From contig JASBNA010000057.1 in NCBI GenBank assembly GCA_038087015.1, forward strand, positions 124,001 to 188,000: 64,000 bases of DNA, given 5' to 3'. The notes under the pieces were generated by a model, which was not told the DNA's origin, made no database searches, and worked only from the letters and a program-made list of their open reading frames with translations. This document shows positions 11,800-24,246 of the stretch, in pieces (the stretch's first letter is position 1; the number at the start of each line of letters is the position of its first letter). A program made the position numbers and the translations under genes. The DNA comes from Cerrena zonata (taxonomy: Eukaryota > Basidiomycota > Agaricomycetes > Polyporales > Cerrenaceae).

Positions 11800-13279
11800 T
11801 TAGTCAATTTCAAATCTCGGTTTTGGATTTGCAGCAGCATCGACAAGGGTAACCTCGCCAGGGTGTGTGTGAGGTGTTAGCTCGTCCTGCGTCACTCCAC
11901 GTTTCGCAAGAGCATATGCACGACAGGCATCCCGGCTCTGCGACAACCTCGGGTCGTTGAAATCGAATGTGTGCACTGTGAACTCGGGGAAGTTGTATTG
12001 GAACAGCTCCTTCAGGTCGGCGAGTCCCATGGGATCTGGTGAGTAAGTACCCGAGTTGTTGTCGATGACGAGTTCCCACTGAACTTGATCATCGGGTGTG
12101 GTATCGTTGAAATTCTCCCAGCCACCTTCTGGACGAGGGTGGAACTCGCCTGAATAACGTACAGCTTCAGCACAGTTGGCGTGGAGAGCATGTTTCGAAG
12201 CGAAGTCGACGAAGAATGCAGCCCCTGTTTCGGAGAATCGGAAAGAATCGTCGTCAATAGAAATGATGTAGGTGTATACAGCAGGCTTGACACGATGGGC
12301 ATGCCCACTTCCCTCCTTTCCACCATGTAGGATGTTGATGACGTCCTTGGCATTGTTAATCACTCCAAAGCCATTCGTAGTTGTGCGAGCGTAAAGCATC
12401 CGGTGAGCAGCTTGGATTGTTCCACGAATAGCCCCAGAAGTAGGGCCCTGGAAGATGGATTGCGCAGCTTTGTAATTCTTGTTCCACCCCTGTACCGAGT
12501 TCCCCATGAATATCGGTACTCCTCTCAGGAACATCTTCCATGTTGAGTACAGGTGGGCATCTTCCATGTGGGCCAATAGACCAACTGTAGGCGAGAAGTG
12601 ACGAGAGTATCGAATTGGACCATCGAATGTGTATGGTCGGAGTTCAGGGTGAGGGAAAGTAGATGGGGTACTTTCGATCTGTTACAGCGTCAGGGTCAAA
12701 CCCGGGATACATACGTCATGAAACACATACCTTAATCCAAATTGTTCCCCTCGCTCGACGAAATGAAGGGCCAGCACACTCCAAAGTCAGCTCATGAGCC
12801 CCCGCAACGATCCCGATCTCGGCAGAACCGATATAGTCGTCTGTAACGGTGCCGTTGTCCTTATCGAGGACGTCTATATGTAGCTTGGCGTTAGCAGGCA
12901 CGTTCTTGATCTTCCAGAGTTCGTTCCAAACGGGAGCAAGTGTGTTAACCTTGCACAGTCGATCTAAAAAAGAAAGCGAGCTGAGCCAAGCAGTAAATAC
13001 CATGCGATCGAGGCCACTTACACGAAAGTGAGAGCAGTGTCGAGCTTGGCAACGAAATAAGGATCTGCCGTCCCGACCACATCCATTTTCGGGATACCAG
13101 ATGCGCCAATAAAGTGAACTGTGAGATCGACATAGACTTGTGGCCCCTTTCACTTCCTGTTTTCCCTCGTCCGCCCATGCCCGGGCTTTCTGCGTCGCTT
13201 CTTCCCTCGCTCGCTCAACGGAACGACGGGCCTGCCCGAGTATCTGTGATATTTGCATTGGATTTCGAATTCCCGGCAT
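11800..13279 (-). CDS. C2-domain protein with two apparent frameshifts
   Basis: There are three exons: 13279-13022, 12963-12731 and 12678-11800. The N-terminal part is a charged helix (ILGQARRSVERAREEA). It is followed by a C2 domain at about residues 50-150: VYVDLTVHFIGASGIPKMD, DPYFVAKLD, NTLAPVWNELW, DVLDKDNGTVTDDYIGSA. Family C2 domains use such Asp residues to bind calcium and phospholipid. The remaining ~300 residues form a region shared by fungal C2 proteins of unknown role. The frame breaks twice. One extra G lies in the GGGG run at 13144-13147 (plus strand CCCC), and one extra base lies in the AAGGTTAAC at about 12944-12952. The exon lengths sum to 1370, which is 2 more than a multiple of 3, agreeing with two single-base insertions. 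Without them the product would be 455 residues. Confidence 0.75.
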
Positions 13280-14022
13280 GATTTTGAAGATTTGTGGTGT
13301 TGTGTAGATAGAGGTTGGATAGAGGGTTAAGTCGGTTACAAAGTACAGGTACAGAACTCTGAACGCCTATATAGGAGTCGAGTTCCGCAGTGCCTCCCTG
13401 GGCTGTGCCGAAGAGAATTAGTAGACAAAGTGCGCGATCATTTTATGGTGGTGCACCCTGATGGCGGTTTCACCCGGATGTTGTCGATCCGTTCTCAACG
13501 CATTTGGTACCAAAGTATTACGCCTACGCTACCAAATCTTACAAGGGTCCCAGGACCCGACACACTGGGATGTATTGTACGCAAAATAATATTAACGTCG
13601 GAGGTATTCACGACCGGAATGTCTTAGTATCTCTTAGCATCTCACAGTTGCAAATAGTATTCATACTGGGCAAAAGTAACTTCGAACCCTTGTTGATTGA
13701 TGATGTGCAACTATGCTCTACGGTGTTGGTAAGCTTCTTTTGATCCTTGTAGTATGGGGCTATATGATTGTAGGCAGATTCGTGATTTTACGGCAGGTCA
13801 ACCGTTTGTTGCAAGGAGTTGCGAGTAAGATATAATTTGTCGTAATAGAAAGGTACCTGTTAGACCTGACTAGACCTGACTTGCCGTCCAATCGATCTCA
13901 ACTTGCTGAGAACAATTAGGGTGCCTCACCGGGGCTTAGTGTCTAAATAGCGTGGCACAGACGGATAGCGTTTGTTCATTATATTGTGGCAATGGATGCG
14001 CATCACAACAGACTACTCACGC
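13280..14022. other. Intergenic, no supported gene
   Basis: Nothing recognisable is present. Upstream of the C2 gene are short pyrimidine/purine stretches but no clear TATA-like element that I would defend. The right end is the 3' flank of MFS copy 1. Confidence 0.45.
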
Positions 14023-16095
14023 TCAGTTATCACGAACGGTAGAAAATCCTACATCCACAAAGGCTCGCATCTGGGGTCCATATCGAATGACACACCAGAT
14101 CATCCTGTCAAAGAGTCGATCATGATCAGATCAAAGCTCAATAATATGACATGTAATCCACTTACAAGTAAGCAATCCACGAAAGGGCTGCGGCAATTGC
14201 GTTGGTCCACACAATGCCAATGTTGTCAATAAGAGTCAGGAATGTCGAGGACGAGATGGCAATGAGAGTTCCGCGTAATGCCCTACATGGTACAGCCACG
14301 GTTAATCCCTTTTGGCATGTGAAAATCACCAACAAGACTCACATGGTTGCTGCCATCACTTCGCTGCTCTGGTTATGCAGAACATCAACATAATACGTTG
14401 AGATGGGTCCGAATACCATGTCGATCTGCGTAACGGACATCAATCATGCTGGCCACGAGACAACTGCCGAACAACACGTACCCCCATTCCGTTGAAGAAG
14501 AGACAGACTAGGTCGAGAAAAATCCGAGAGGTCCGTCCACATATTTGGTTACCAGTCCAAAGCAGAGGACTGAGATTGGAGCTGCTATCGCCGCTCCGAA
14601 CCAAAGACCTCGAAGACGGTCTTCGGGAACCCATTTTCCACCGCGACGTTTTCTCCCGCGAGTGACCTGCCAGTCCGATATTCTGCCAGCGATCGGAGCA
14701 CCGACTGTTACATCAGGATTGCGCAGTCAGAGATGCATAATACAACAAATGTGATGCAGTACATACCTAAGCTCCCTATGCCATCGGGTATCATACACGC
14801 TCCGATGATGGCTTCATTCTTAAGACCATATCGCGCTCCCTGTGACAAGGAGTTAGCAGAATATAAAATAGAATGTCAAACTCATACGTACAAGAGTGTA
14901 GGCGATGGGAATGAGTAGCACTACAAGTAGTCGAGGGTATCAGTGCGCAGCTTATGAGAGATGGGGAAGAGATGGTACCATAATCGGTGATTAACACAAA
15001 GGCACCTGACAGTGCCTATATCCAAATGTTTAGCGTTAAGAGTGTCTGCCAAGGAAAGAACCTGATGCCTTACCAATAAAGTGATGTTCGGACTTTTGAG
15101 AAGTTTGAGGCTGCTGAACGGGTTTAACCAAACCCAAGTACTTCTGCCTTCAGCTTCGATCATTTTATCAACCCCTCGTGCGCCAGGATGACTCGTTTCC
15201 GGCAGAGTGAAGAATGTGGCAAGCAAGAGCAGGAAGCCGAAGCCGGAAAGGAAGACTTGCATCAGCCTCCATGAGTAGTAATGTGTTGCGATTCCTCCGG
15301 CTACAGGCGCGAGAGCAGGTCCAAGTAGTACAGCCTGGTAAAGTTCGTGTTATGACGTTAGCACATATATATGCAAGATGTGACTTACACCCCAGAAGAC
15401 ACCAGAAGCGGTTCCTCGTTCTTCAAGTTTGTATATATCAGCGATAACTCCCATCCCAACGGAAAGTCCGCTAGACGTCCCGAATGCTTGTAACGTTCGG
15501 AAAGACAGGAGGGAAGGGACATTCCATGCAAATGCAACACCTAACGAGCCGATGCATTGACAAGTTAGTGAGCACAGATAAACCGGTCTGCGACCGTCTG
15601 TGAAGAATTAATGAGTGTCTGAAGGCGGAGGGCAAGCACTTGATCACGTACAGAATCCGGCGTAACGAGCCCATATTAGGGTACCGATCGAGTTTGTTAA
15701 GAGTGAGACACTGACAGCTAAACTTTTCAAGGTTTTATTTTAGTCAGTCAGCCTCTAAAACTATTCAGCATTGGTGAACGTGAACAGACATACCTGACAA
15801 CGGCGCCTGTCGTGTCGAGATCCCGAGCGATTGCAGGTATTGATGGAATGAACGATCCTGCGACAAGTACTGAGCGAAATGTCAATACATCGCTCCATTA
15901 CAGATTCGACTAGCGTTATGTACGACAATCACAATGTGACTACTCACATGGTATAAGTCCTGCCAATGAAACGAGCAGAACTATGTATCTTTTTCGTGCT
16001 GGTGTAAAACGAGTATACACCAGTTCATGTTGGAGGTCACCGCTCTCTGGAGCGAGTGACGGTGGTCCCAGTAAAGGACTCTCTTCAGTAGACAT
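14023..16095 (-). CDS. MFS multidrug-type transporter, copy 1 (one frameshift)
   Basis: Twelve-helix major facilitator of the DHA1 drug:H+ antiporter type, expected in the plasma membrane. About eleven exons run from 16095 to the stop at 14023. The N-terminus MSTEESPLLGPP is followed by TM1 (KRYIVLLVSLAGLIP), the loop GRRPVYLC (motif A-like), FRTLQAFGTSSGLSVGMG (TM4-5), THYYSWRLMQ, PETSHPGARGVDK and C-terminal VDVGFSTVRDN. Exons 1-4 fall in frame by length. In the exon 14704-14482 the frame breaks at a run of five T (plus-strand AAAAA at 14518-14522). One more T restores GFFLDLVCLFFNGMG, which aligns with GLTLDLVLLFINGLG in the neighbouring copy. Either this copy is inactivated or the base is a sequence error. 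It is a tandem paralogue of the gene at 16453-18455. Confidence 0.82.
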
Positions 16096-16452
16096 CTGAA
16101 GACTTGACAAAATGGAGACTGGCAGTAGCTAGCAGTCTCTAGCGATATCATTTCTATACCCTCTTCAATTATGTAGACAGGAGGAGTCAGAACAACCGTT
16201 GAGCCGGTATCTTTAATGGGCGCTTGTCAGGGCCGGCCCCGGTTATCGGAAGAGTGTGTATCTCGTCTGAATTTTATTCCTGCAAAGATACCTAGTCTAT
16301 GCCAGTGAAAGATAAGTGGTCTCGGAGAAGATAAATGCGTAAATGCGTAAAAGTCGTAAAATGCTGCAAAGCAAAGCAGAAAATGCATGTCCTCTCGATA
16401 TTTTGTGAAAAACGAATCCTTTGCCAGTTCAATGACGGGCGCCGATGACAAT
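16096..16452. other. Spacer between tandem MFS genes
   Basis: This 357-bp spacer separates two minus-strand MFS paralogues. It must hold the promoter of copy 1 and the terminator of copy 2. No conserved element was identified by eye. Confidence 0.4.
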
Positions 16453-18455
16453 TCAGTTGTCTCGGATGGTTGAGAAGCCGACGTCTACATAGGCTCTCAT
16501 CGCGGCCCCATATTCAATGACACACCAAATAATACTAGAAAGAGTCAGAACGAGTCAGGATTGAGGAGATGATGTTCGAATGTCAGAAGCGATTTACATG
16601 TATCCGATCCAGGCGAGGATCGCTGAAATGGCACCGGTCCATGCAATGCCGATACTTTCGACGAGAGGAACTAGGGTGGAAGAGCTCAATGCAATGATGC
16701 AACCTCGGAAAGCCCTTCGAAGAAGTGAGGGACGGTATTAAATATTGACTGAGCTTGAACTTACATCATAGCGGCCATAACTTCTGCACTCCTTGAATGT
16801 AGTACGTCTACGTTGTAGGCTGATATAGGTGCCAATATAAGGTCGACCTAGTTGTAGTATAAGCCTCCAAATTCAGACGTGGATTTGTGTTTGAGAACGT
16901 ACACCAAGTCCGTTGATGAACAACAACACCAGATCCAGCGTGAGGCCTACTGTACCCCCGACATAGTGCGTCACAAGTCCGAAGAGCAGGACAGATAGGG
17001 GAGTACATATTGCTCCACCAAACCACAAACCTCGAAGGCGATCTTCAGGGACCCATTCTCCACCACGTCGTTTGCGCCATTTGATCAATTGCCTGTCTGA
17101 TATCCAGCCAGCAATAGGGGCACCCACTAAGCGATACAAATTAAGTTTAAGTTTCTGTGGGCAGGAAAACGGGACGTACAAAGGTTTCCGACACCTGTGG
17201 GAATGAAACATGCGCCAATGATAGCTTCATTGGTGATGTTGTATCTGACACCCTAATAATATTGTTAGTGAGGAATGTATTACGAAGTAAACGGTACTCA
17301 CAATGGTATAAGCCAAGGGAATAAGCAAGACTAATGTACTATATATATTAGCGATCGCGATGTACACTTGAAAGCATTCTTAACTGACCATAATCGGTTA
17401 ATAGAACAAGTGCGCCCGCCGAGGCCTTGAACCCAACAATGTCGTAAGTCATTTAACTTCCATAGTCAACGATTATGAATCAAACTTACAAGCAGGATGA
17501 TATTGGGACTCCGCAATAGCGACAGACATTCAAAGGGGTTTAGCCACACCCATCTGGATCTGCCTTCTGCTTCGACTAGCTTGTCTACGCCTCGCGCACC
17601 AGGATGACTTGTTTCCGGAAGTAAAAACATGGTCACCAGTAACATCACAAAGCCAAGCCCAAATAAAATAGTCTGCATAAGACGCCACGAGTAGTAATGA
17701 GCAGCTGCTCCTCCGAGAAGGGGTGCAATGGCCGGGCCTAGTAGGACAGCCTGTATATCGTCCTTTTAGTTTGATAATATAATGTTCGAGAAACAACAGA
17801 CCCCGAAGAATATTCCAGACGCTGTTCCTCGTTCCTCAAGTTTGTAAATATCGCCTATGACGCCCATGCCAACGGAAAGACCACTGGAAGTACCAAATGC
17901 CTGTAGGACTCGGAACGCCAGAAGTTCTGGCACGCTATGGGATGAGGCGACTCCTAAGGATCCAAGACAAAATAGTGCCAATGAACACATGTAGATGGGT
18001 CTACGACCATCTATGAATGACGATGAGCGAGCGCATTGCAACCATATGTATCAAACATACAGAAGCCAGAATAGGTAGCCCAAAACAAAGTACCAATAGA
18101 ATTTGTCAACACAGATATGCTTACCGCGAGACTGGAAAGGGTTTCAATGCGTATAAGTGAGAATATGAACATTGGCCCGTACCTGATCACAGCACCGGTT
18201 GTATTCATGTCATGGGCTATCTGGGGTATAGCTGGAACGAAGGAGCCAGACACAAACACTAGAATCACGCCTTAGAGGGTGGCAGTCACTGCATCGAAAT
18301 TAGTTGAACATACGAGGCATAAGGCCAGCCAGCGACACAATGGCTATAATAGCCTTCTTGCGAAGTGGACTGAAACGTAGGTAAACGGCTTCATGCTGGA
18401 TCTCAGCAATGATATCTTCGGAAGGTCCAAGTAGAGGGCTTTCTTCTGAAGTCAT
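16453..18455 (-). CDS. MFS multidrug-type transporter, copy 2
   Basis: Paralogue of the transporter at 14023-16095 with the same exon plan and very similar segments: N-terminus MTSEESPLLGPSED, first helix KKAIIAIVSLAGLMP, SGSFVPAIPQIAHDMNTTGA, DGRRPIYMC (motif A-like loop), FRVLQAFGTSSGLSVGMG, PETSHPGARGVDKLVEAEG, IAGWISDRQLIKWRKRRGG, GLTLDLVLLFINGLG and C-terminal VDVGFSTIRDN. The start at 18455 aligns with the start of copy 1. All joins I checked keep the frame, so this copy appears intact, in contrast to copy 1. DHA1-type family members export small hydrophobic compounds using the proton gradient; the substrate here is unknown. The head-to-tail arrangement points to local duplication. Confidence 0.85.
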
Positions 18456-18732
18456 TGTAGTGTGATTTAGGAGGATCTCATTGCCCTCGAACTACTTTTG
18501 ATGCGGAGTGTCACGGTCGAGTCCTGTCGAGTCAGTAGGAAGTCTTAAATTTAGAGGGGCGTTAACGCTTTATAGCCTTTATATAAACAAACGTTCTTGG
18601 CCAACAATACGCTTACAAAGAAAAAAAATACTAAGATGTGTTATAGGTTGCTCCGAGTCGGAAGGGGAAGTAGAAACACAGTCTCTCGGACCGAAGCGCG
18701 GGGCATTCGGTATGTGGTGAGTTGTACGAAAG

Positions 18733-18804
18733 CTCCCTGGCGGGGAGTCGAACCCCGCTTTCGCGCGTGACAGGCGCGTGTACTAACCGATATACTACCA
18801 GGGA
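18733..18804 (-). tRNA. tRNA-Asp (GTC)
   Basis: Reading the minus strand gives a 72-nt cloverleaf beginning TCCCTGG and ending CCAGGGAG. It has the D-loop GTATATCGGTTAGTAC, the anticodon stem-loop CGCGCCTGTCACGCGCG with anticodon GTC, and the T arm GGGGTTCGACTCCCC. There is no intron, and no encoded CCA is needed. The internal A and B box promoter elements are the D- and T-arm sequences. Confidence 0.95.
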
Positions 18805-19090
18805 CCGAGACATAAGGGAGCGACAGGAATTGTGTTTAGCCGCCTCAGATTGGGGGCTGACATTGTTCATTCAATTTGGTATTCGACTTGAGTTCGAACT
18901 GTGAACAGACAATATTGTCACCGAGTTGGTGGCGAACAACGATCTCTCTTGTAACTACCTGCTACCATATCTCGGTGAGCTCCTTTGACTTTGATACAAA
19001 TTTGTCTCGTTCGTTCAACATCCATTTGTTCAACTTCCTGCAGGAACATACGCTACTAGTATACATGCTACTTGACAGATATCAAACATT

Positions 19091-22000
19091 ATGTCTGCCG
19101 CACTAAATACTAGGGCGGACATGTCCAATCAATCCGTCTTTACACAACCAGACCTTTCGTTGGGATCTCTTGCCTCAGGATTCTCAACGCCTGCCCGAAC
19201 AGGGCGTATAGCTTCCACCTCCACTGCAGCATCATCTGCGCCTCTCGCTACACCTTCACCGCCCAATGCAGCACTCTTTACCAGGAAACGAATAGAGGGC
19301 TCGGCTCTGAAACGATTCGGAAGTTTAGATGATGGTGATGAAGGCGATGAAGGCGATATGGACGCGTTAGATACCCCTGCTGCAAGTAGGATGAAACGAA
19401 CGCGGAGTGCAGGTGCAGGCAAGGGCGGGGTGAATCTTACACTTCGGGACCAGGAAAAGGTGCGTCTCAATATTATGTTTTATATTCGACCATAACTCAT
19501 GGTAATCAAGCATATCGACAGTTTGAAGAAGGAAAACTTCAATATCAAGCTCAAAGTTCACTTTCTCGAAGAACGTCTAGCTCAACTAGCCCCTGACCAG
19601 ATCGATGCTGCTCTCAAGCAGAATATCAACCTCAAGATTGAGGTCCATCAGCGTGGAATGGAAATCAAGAAGCTGAAGAAACTCGTCCTAGAGCTCGAAC
19701 GCGAACTTGAGAGGACAAGTCGCGGTCAAGGCTCATCACAATCGCGTGCACGCGAGCTGGAAGACAAACTTGAAGAACGGGAACATGAAATCCGAGAATT
19801 GAGGAGACGGAGATCAGGAGGAGCTGATGATGCCGTTCTACGGGAACTCGAGTCGCGGAATATGCAACTTGAAGAGGAACTGGAGGGTGTCAGAGGGTTA
19901 CTGGAAGAGAACATGGAAGAGATGGAGCGGTTGAGGGAGATGGCAGAACAGCGAGGCGAGGGCTCTGATGGTCGGATGCGAAAGCGACTGGAAGACCTGG
20001 AAGACGAGAACGAGGAACTTAGACTCAAGCTAGGCGAGTTGGAGGAAGCTATTGCTGCTCGTACGGACGAGAAGGAAGACCTTTTAGACGAAGTGGAGGC
20101 TCTGAGGCTAGAAATTGAGGATGTCCAGCGTCGGAGGGAGGCTGAGTCTATCGAACGAAGTCAGAGTCGGGCGCAAGTTATGGAAGAGAGGGAGGAGAGG
20201 GAAGCTGTCGAGGAAGATCTCAATGCGATTCGCGATAAACTTGCGGCTGCGCATATAGAAATCCAACAGAAGGAGGACGAGATCGACATGAAGAATAGGG
20301 AGATTGATGAATTGGTTGGTGAGCACGAGAGGATCGTGGATACTGTGAGCGATCAGTGGAGAGGCGAGGTAGACGAAGTGAAGGGACAACTCGAAGAACT
20401 TCGCGATGTAAGTTTCATGATACTATTTCTTCTCATCTCCGTGTAATTCAACCACTAATCATGATCTTCTAGGTCCTCGAACAACGAGATGCTGAGTGCA
20501 AGGAACTCCGGATGACGGTCTCCGAATATGAAGCCGAGTCGGACAAATTACACGGCGACTTCGAACGTACTATCGAGCACCTTGATCATGAAGCGGAAGA
20601 GAGGGATGCGGAAATCGAAGCTGCGAATCGCGAGATCCAGAAACTTGGTGATCAGATTTACGTGCTCGAGGAGGAGAGCGAACGGCTCAAGGAAGAGTAT
20701 GACCGTGCTCAACAAGATAATGCTGATGAGAAGCAGCGGTATGAAACACTTACTGCTGCTCTCAAACAGGTAATGATCATTACTCAATCTCCTCGATGTT
20801 ACCATGACTTATCCGTCTGCTTACTTAGAAAGTCACTGGTCTTAAAGCTCAACTTTCTGAGCTCCAAGAGCTTTACGACGCCCACTGTCACGAAGTCGAA
20901 GAGCGTAGAGCCCAGCAGGAAGAACTCGCTCGTCATATTGAGAAGCTCGTCTCCGAGCTACAGCGCGAGAAGTCGAAACGAGAACAGCTGCAAGGTGATC
21001 TTGACAAGACTAAGGCCGATTACGACGACGCTCTTAGGCGCGAGAAGCGTGGACTTGAGGCTAAAGAGTCCTGCGTTACAGTCTACTCTGAACGACCTTG
21101 CTCGGGCTCAGTCTTTGCTCGCTCAACGGGAGGGAGACCTTGCAAGTGTCCAAGCTGTACTACAAGATCTCGAATCTGAGTCGAAGAAGCTCGGCGAGTC
21201 GCATACCACCTGCTAGGTTCTCTCTCGAACTCGAGGTCGACCGTCTCAAGCGTGATGTCGAACGTCTCGAAGACGAACTCTCTCGTGCTCGCAGGGACTT
21301 GGACGACAAGGATGGCAAGAACCGAGACCGAGATGGAGTTATCGACAAACTTCATGCTGAGAACCGTGATCTTGCTACTCAGTTGGCTGCCCAGACTCAA
21401 GCTCGGATTAACGTTTCCGAGAAACTCGATGATGCTCAAGGGAGCTTGAAGGCAGCTGAAAGCGAGGTGGCCACCTTGAGAGCGAAGATCGCTGAACTCG
21501 AGCAGAGGTTGAGTAAGGATCAGAGAACGTTGATCTCGGCTGAGGCCCAATATAGGGATCAGTTGACGGAGAGAAATACTCTGTTGTTGACAATCTACCA
21601 GTACATGGATAAGATCCTTGGAGTAGACAAGACACCGGTATGTTCATCTCGATTTTTCTCCAGTACGATGTTACTTATTTGATTATTGTGTAGAAAAAGA
21701 ACGGGCAAGCGGAGACTAAACCGTTTACTAACTTCAGTGTCTTCCACGACAACCTCATCACACGCCTCAAGGCTCTCAGTCAAATACAACTCGACTTCGA
21801 CAAGCGAGTAAAGGAAGCTGAATCGAAGTTTGCCGACAAGTTGAACGACATGAGGAAGCAACTGGAGTCGCGATGGAGACAGATCGATAGGTTCGAGACT
21901 AGCGTCAGGACCCTTGCGGATGCGAAATTGCAGTGGAAGAAGAAGATGGCTAGCAGAGAGGGCGAGATCGACGTACTCAAGGTAGGCTTTCACACTATTT

Positions 22001-22509
22001 GATCCTTTTTTTGTGCAGGTCTGACGGGATTTTGTGTCAGATAACGAACTCAGAACTTCAATCAGCGCTTTCCAGCACCAGGAAGGGCCCAGGTGATCCT
22101 ATGGAGATTCGCTCCTTGACTGCTCGCGCACAAACCGCCGAGCGCAGACTCACAAACGTACAGAACCAGTTGGTCCTTGCAGAGGAAAAAATCACCTCGA
22201 TGGGTCAGAAGACGACCGTTGCAGATACCAAATGGGAAGCACGTGTACGAGAGTACGAGTCGAGATTGAAGACTGCGGAGGAGAAAGTGAAGAGAGAGAG
22301 GCAAGGCGGCAAAGAGCGTGCGTTAGAACTGGAGAGTCAAGTCAGGTTAGTGCTCCCTTCGGTTTCTCCGTATTGAATGCGATAGCTGATGGCGAATTTC
22401 CTGCAGCTCGTTCAAACGCCAAATTGAGCTCGCGCAGAAACGAATCGCCCAGCTCAATGAAATCATTGAGAATGCTGGTGTCAGTTCCAAGCCTCCGACG
22501 CCGCGATGA
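19091..22509 (+). CDS. CM1-domain (Mto1/Pcp1-like) gamma-tubulin complex receptor, two frameshifts
   Basis: Long coiled-coil protein. Near residue 115-150 it carries the centrosomin motif 1 (LTLRDQEKHIDSLKKENFN then FLEERLAQLAPDQ). In the Mto1, Pcp1/Spc110 and ApsB families this motif binds and activates gamma-tubulin ring complexes at microtubule-organising centres. I read seven exons: 19091-19459, 19511-20407, 20473-20769, 20829-21637, 21694-21981, 22041-22345 and 22407-22509. Nearly everything after CM1 is heptad-rich coiled coil, ending ENAGVSSKPPTPR. In the fourth exon the heptad pattern jumps frame by +1 near 21071-21076 and again near 21210-21215. The exons total 3068 nt, 2 over a multiple of 3, so two single-base insertions fit exactly. 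Without them the length would be 1021 residues. An alternative start is the Met at 19121. Because the CM1 class is important for division, sequence error is a serious possibility. Confidence 0.85.
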
Positions 22510-22741
22510 TATCATTCCTTCGTCTTCTCTTTCTGTTCTCTTTTTCACATCTTTTTTTCTACTCATAGCAATCCACTCGTCCTTTCGGATTCCAATCTTC
22601 TGTCGTCCACATGCTGTCGTATTGCATTCAGTTCTCTATTGGCTACACTTGGTTAATATGTATATTTTCACATTGATACCTCCCCATGTATCCATACTGC
22701 TATCAGATTCTGACGTTCCATTATACTAGTACATGGAGATT

Positions 22742-23974
22742 TCACATCGCACCCGATGTCCAACCACCGTCAGCTGCGATGACCTGAACAAAAGGGTTAA
22801 ATCGATTCAAGAGTTTGTAGACTCGGTGAATACCTTGTTGGTCATGTAACCGTTGGTTGCGCATAGGACCACGATGGACGCAATCTCGTCAGGCTTGCCA
22901 AGTCGTCCAACTGGGATCTTGCTCTGGCAAAAAATGGGTACACTGTCATTAGACCTCCTAATGTGAGATTGAAGGTCTTACTCTAGCTTCCGGGCTCGGA
23001 TTAGCCATCATCGCAGTGTCTGGAATTCCCATTAACATGAAACTTAACATCTCAGTGTATACGGCCATACCTTCGATTAGAGCGGGTGAGATAGCGTTCG
23101 CGGTCTATCCTCGTCTTAGAAAAGAAGAAACGAATGATTAACTTCACTCACCACGCCATGCTTACAATATCGCAATGAAAGCCAGTGTACTAAACCGTGT
23201 AAAGCGGACTTAGACGAAGCGTAGTGGGGTCCAATCACTCCACCAGTACCTGTTGTATCCCACTTAGTGAGCTCTATGAAAGGTGCTAGTGCAGTCTGAA
23301 AGCAGTACACTCACTCGCAGCAACGCTGGACGGACAGAGATAGAAATGAATTCGTAGGGAGTCGGAAGCCCGTCTCGTGTCAGACGTACCTTGAGGTAAA
23401 AATAAGTCTGCCCCACCCCTGCTTCTCCATGTGAGGAGCACACAATTGAGCTAGCTGAGCTCGCTCATTAGTATGCCATGACTTCAGCAGTGTGGTCAAC
23501 ACAAGAAAGGCCTTACACGAAAATGTGTCCCAGCGTTGACTCTCCAGATATCTTCAAACATCTCTACACTTATGTCCTCGATATTGCCGTTCGGCCCTAT
23601 GACCTTGCCTGTAGCACCGTGGTTGCTGAATAATATATCAGGATGCCCGAGTTCGCTGATCACTTGATTGTATAGGTTATCAGTGGCGGCATATGTGGAA
23701 AGGTCTGCCTCGAAAGCCTTTGCACGAACACCGAGTTCAGTCACTTCGTCGACAAGAGTGTCGGCAGTCTGTTTCGAAGAAGAGGATGAATGGTGGACAG
23801 CTATCGTACATCCTAGTTTTGCTAGAGCCCTTGCGGAGGCACGTCCTATACCACCACTATAAGTGAAGAGAAACAAAGGAGTTAAACCATTAGGCATAAC
23901 AAGGACGTGGAGTAGCCGTGAACACACCTACACCCTGTTATCAGAACGATTTTGCCTTTGAGGTTGTCGTTCAT
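22742..23974 (-). CDS. Short-chain dehydrogenase/reductase (SDR)
   Basis: Classical SDR, an NAD(P)H-dependent oxidoreductase resembling 3-oxoacyl-ACP reductases. I read nine exons: 23974-23928, 23856-23517, 23454-23390, 23325-23315, 23249-23152, 23104-23071, 23019-22982, 22923-22834 and 22783-22742. They sum to exactly 255 codons (254 residues), a typical SDR length. The cofactor motif TGCSGGIGRA matches TGxxxGxG. SNHG stands at the NNAG position. The catalytic Ser lies in TSSVAA, and YASSK gives the YxxxK pair. The C-terminus is KPDEIASIVVLCATNGYMTN then VIAADGGWTSGAM. The fourth exon is only 11 nt, yet it supplies the conserved VAA after the catalytic Ser and keeps phase. The substrate cannot be inferred. 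Confidence 0.9.
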
Positions 23975-24246
23975 GTTATCATTACAGGTTGTGAGAAGGT
24001 TGAAAGGGTCCTCTTTATACATGATCCTCATGACAAACCTTCTCTAAATTGGTCTATGACGTGACCAGTCCATTCACGTGTGAAGTTTACCATCCTCAAA
24101 TCGTAGCAAGAGTAAATCGTCGATGTACACAAGCCCAGAAACGTGGACACTGAACGATACATTGCGTATGTGTCGTTACAACGGTAAGAAAAGGTCGATA
24201 GAGAAGCTGTTTCTATAATTATGCGGAGTCGATGCATACTCATACT

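Noticed and set aside
19129..20389. Long Ser/Leu-rich frames antisense to the CM1 gene
   Set aside because: They arise from the Glu/Arg-rich coiled-coil codons on the other strand.
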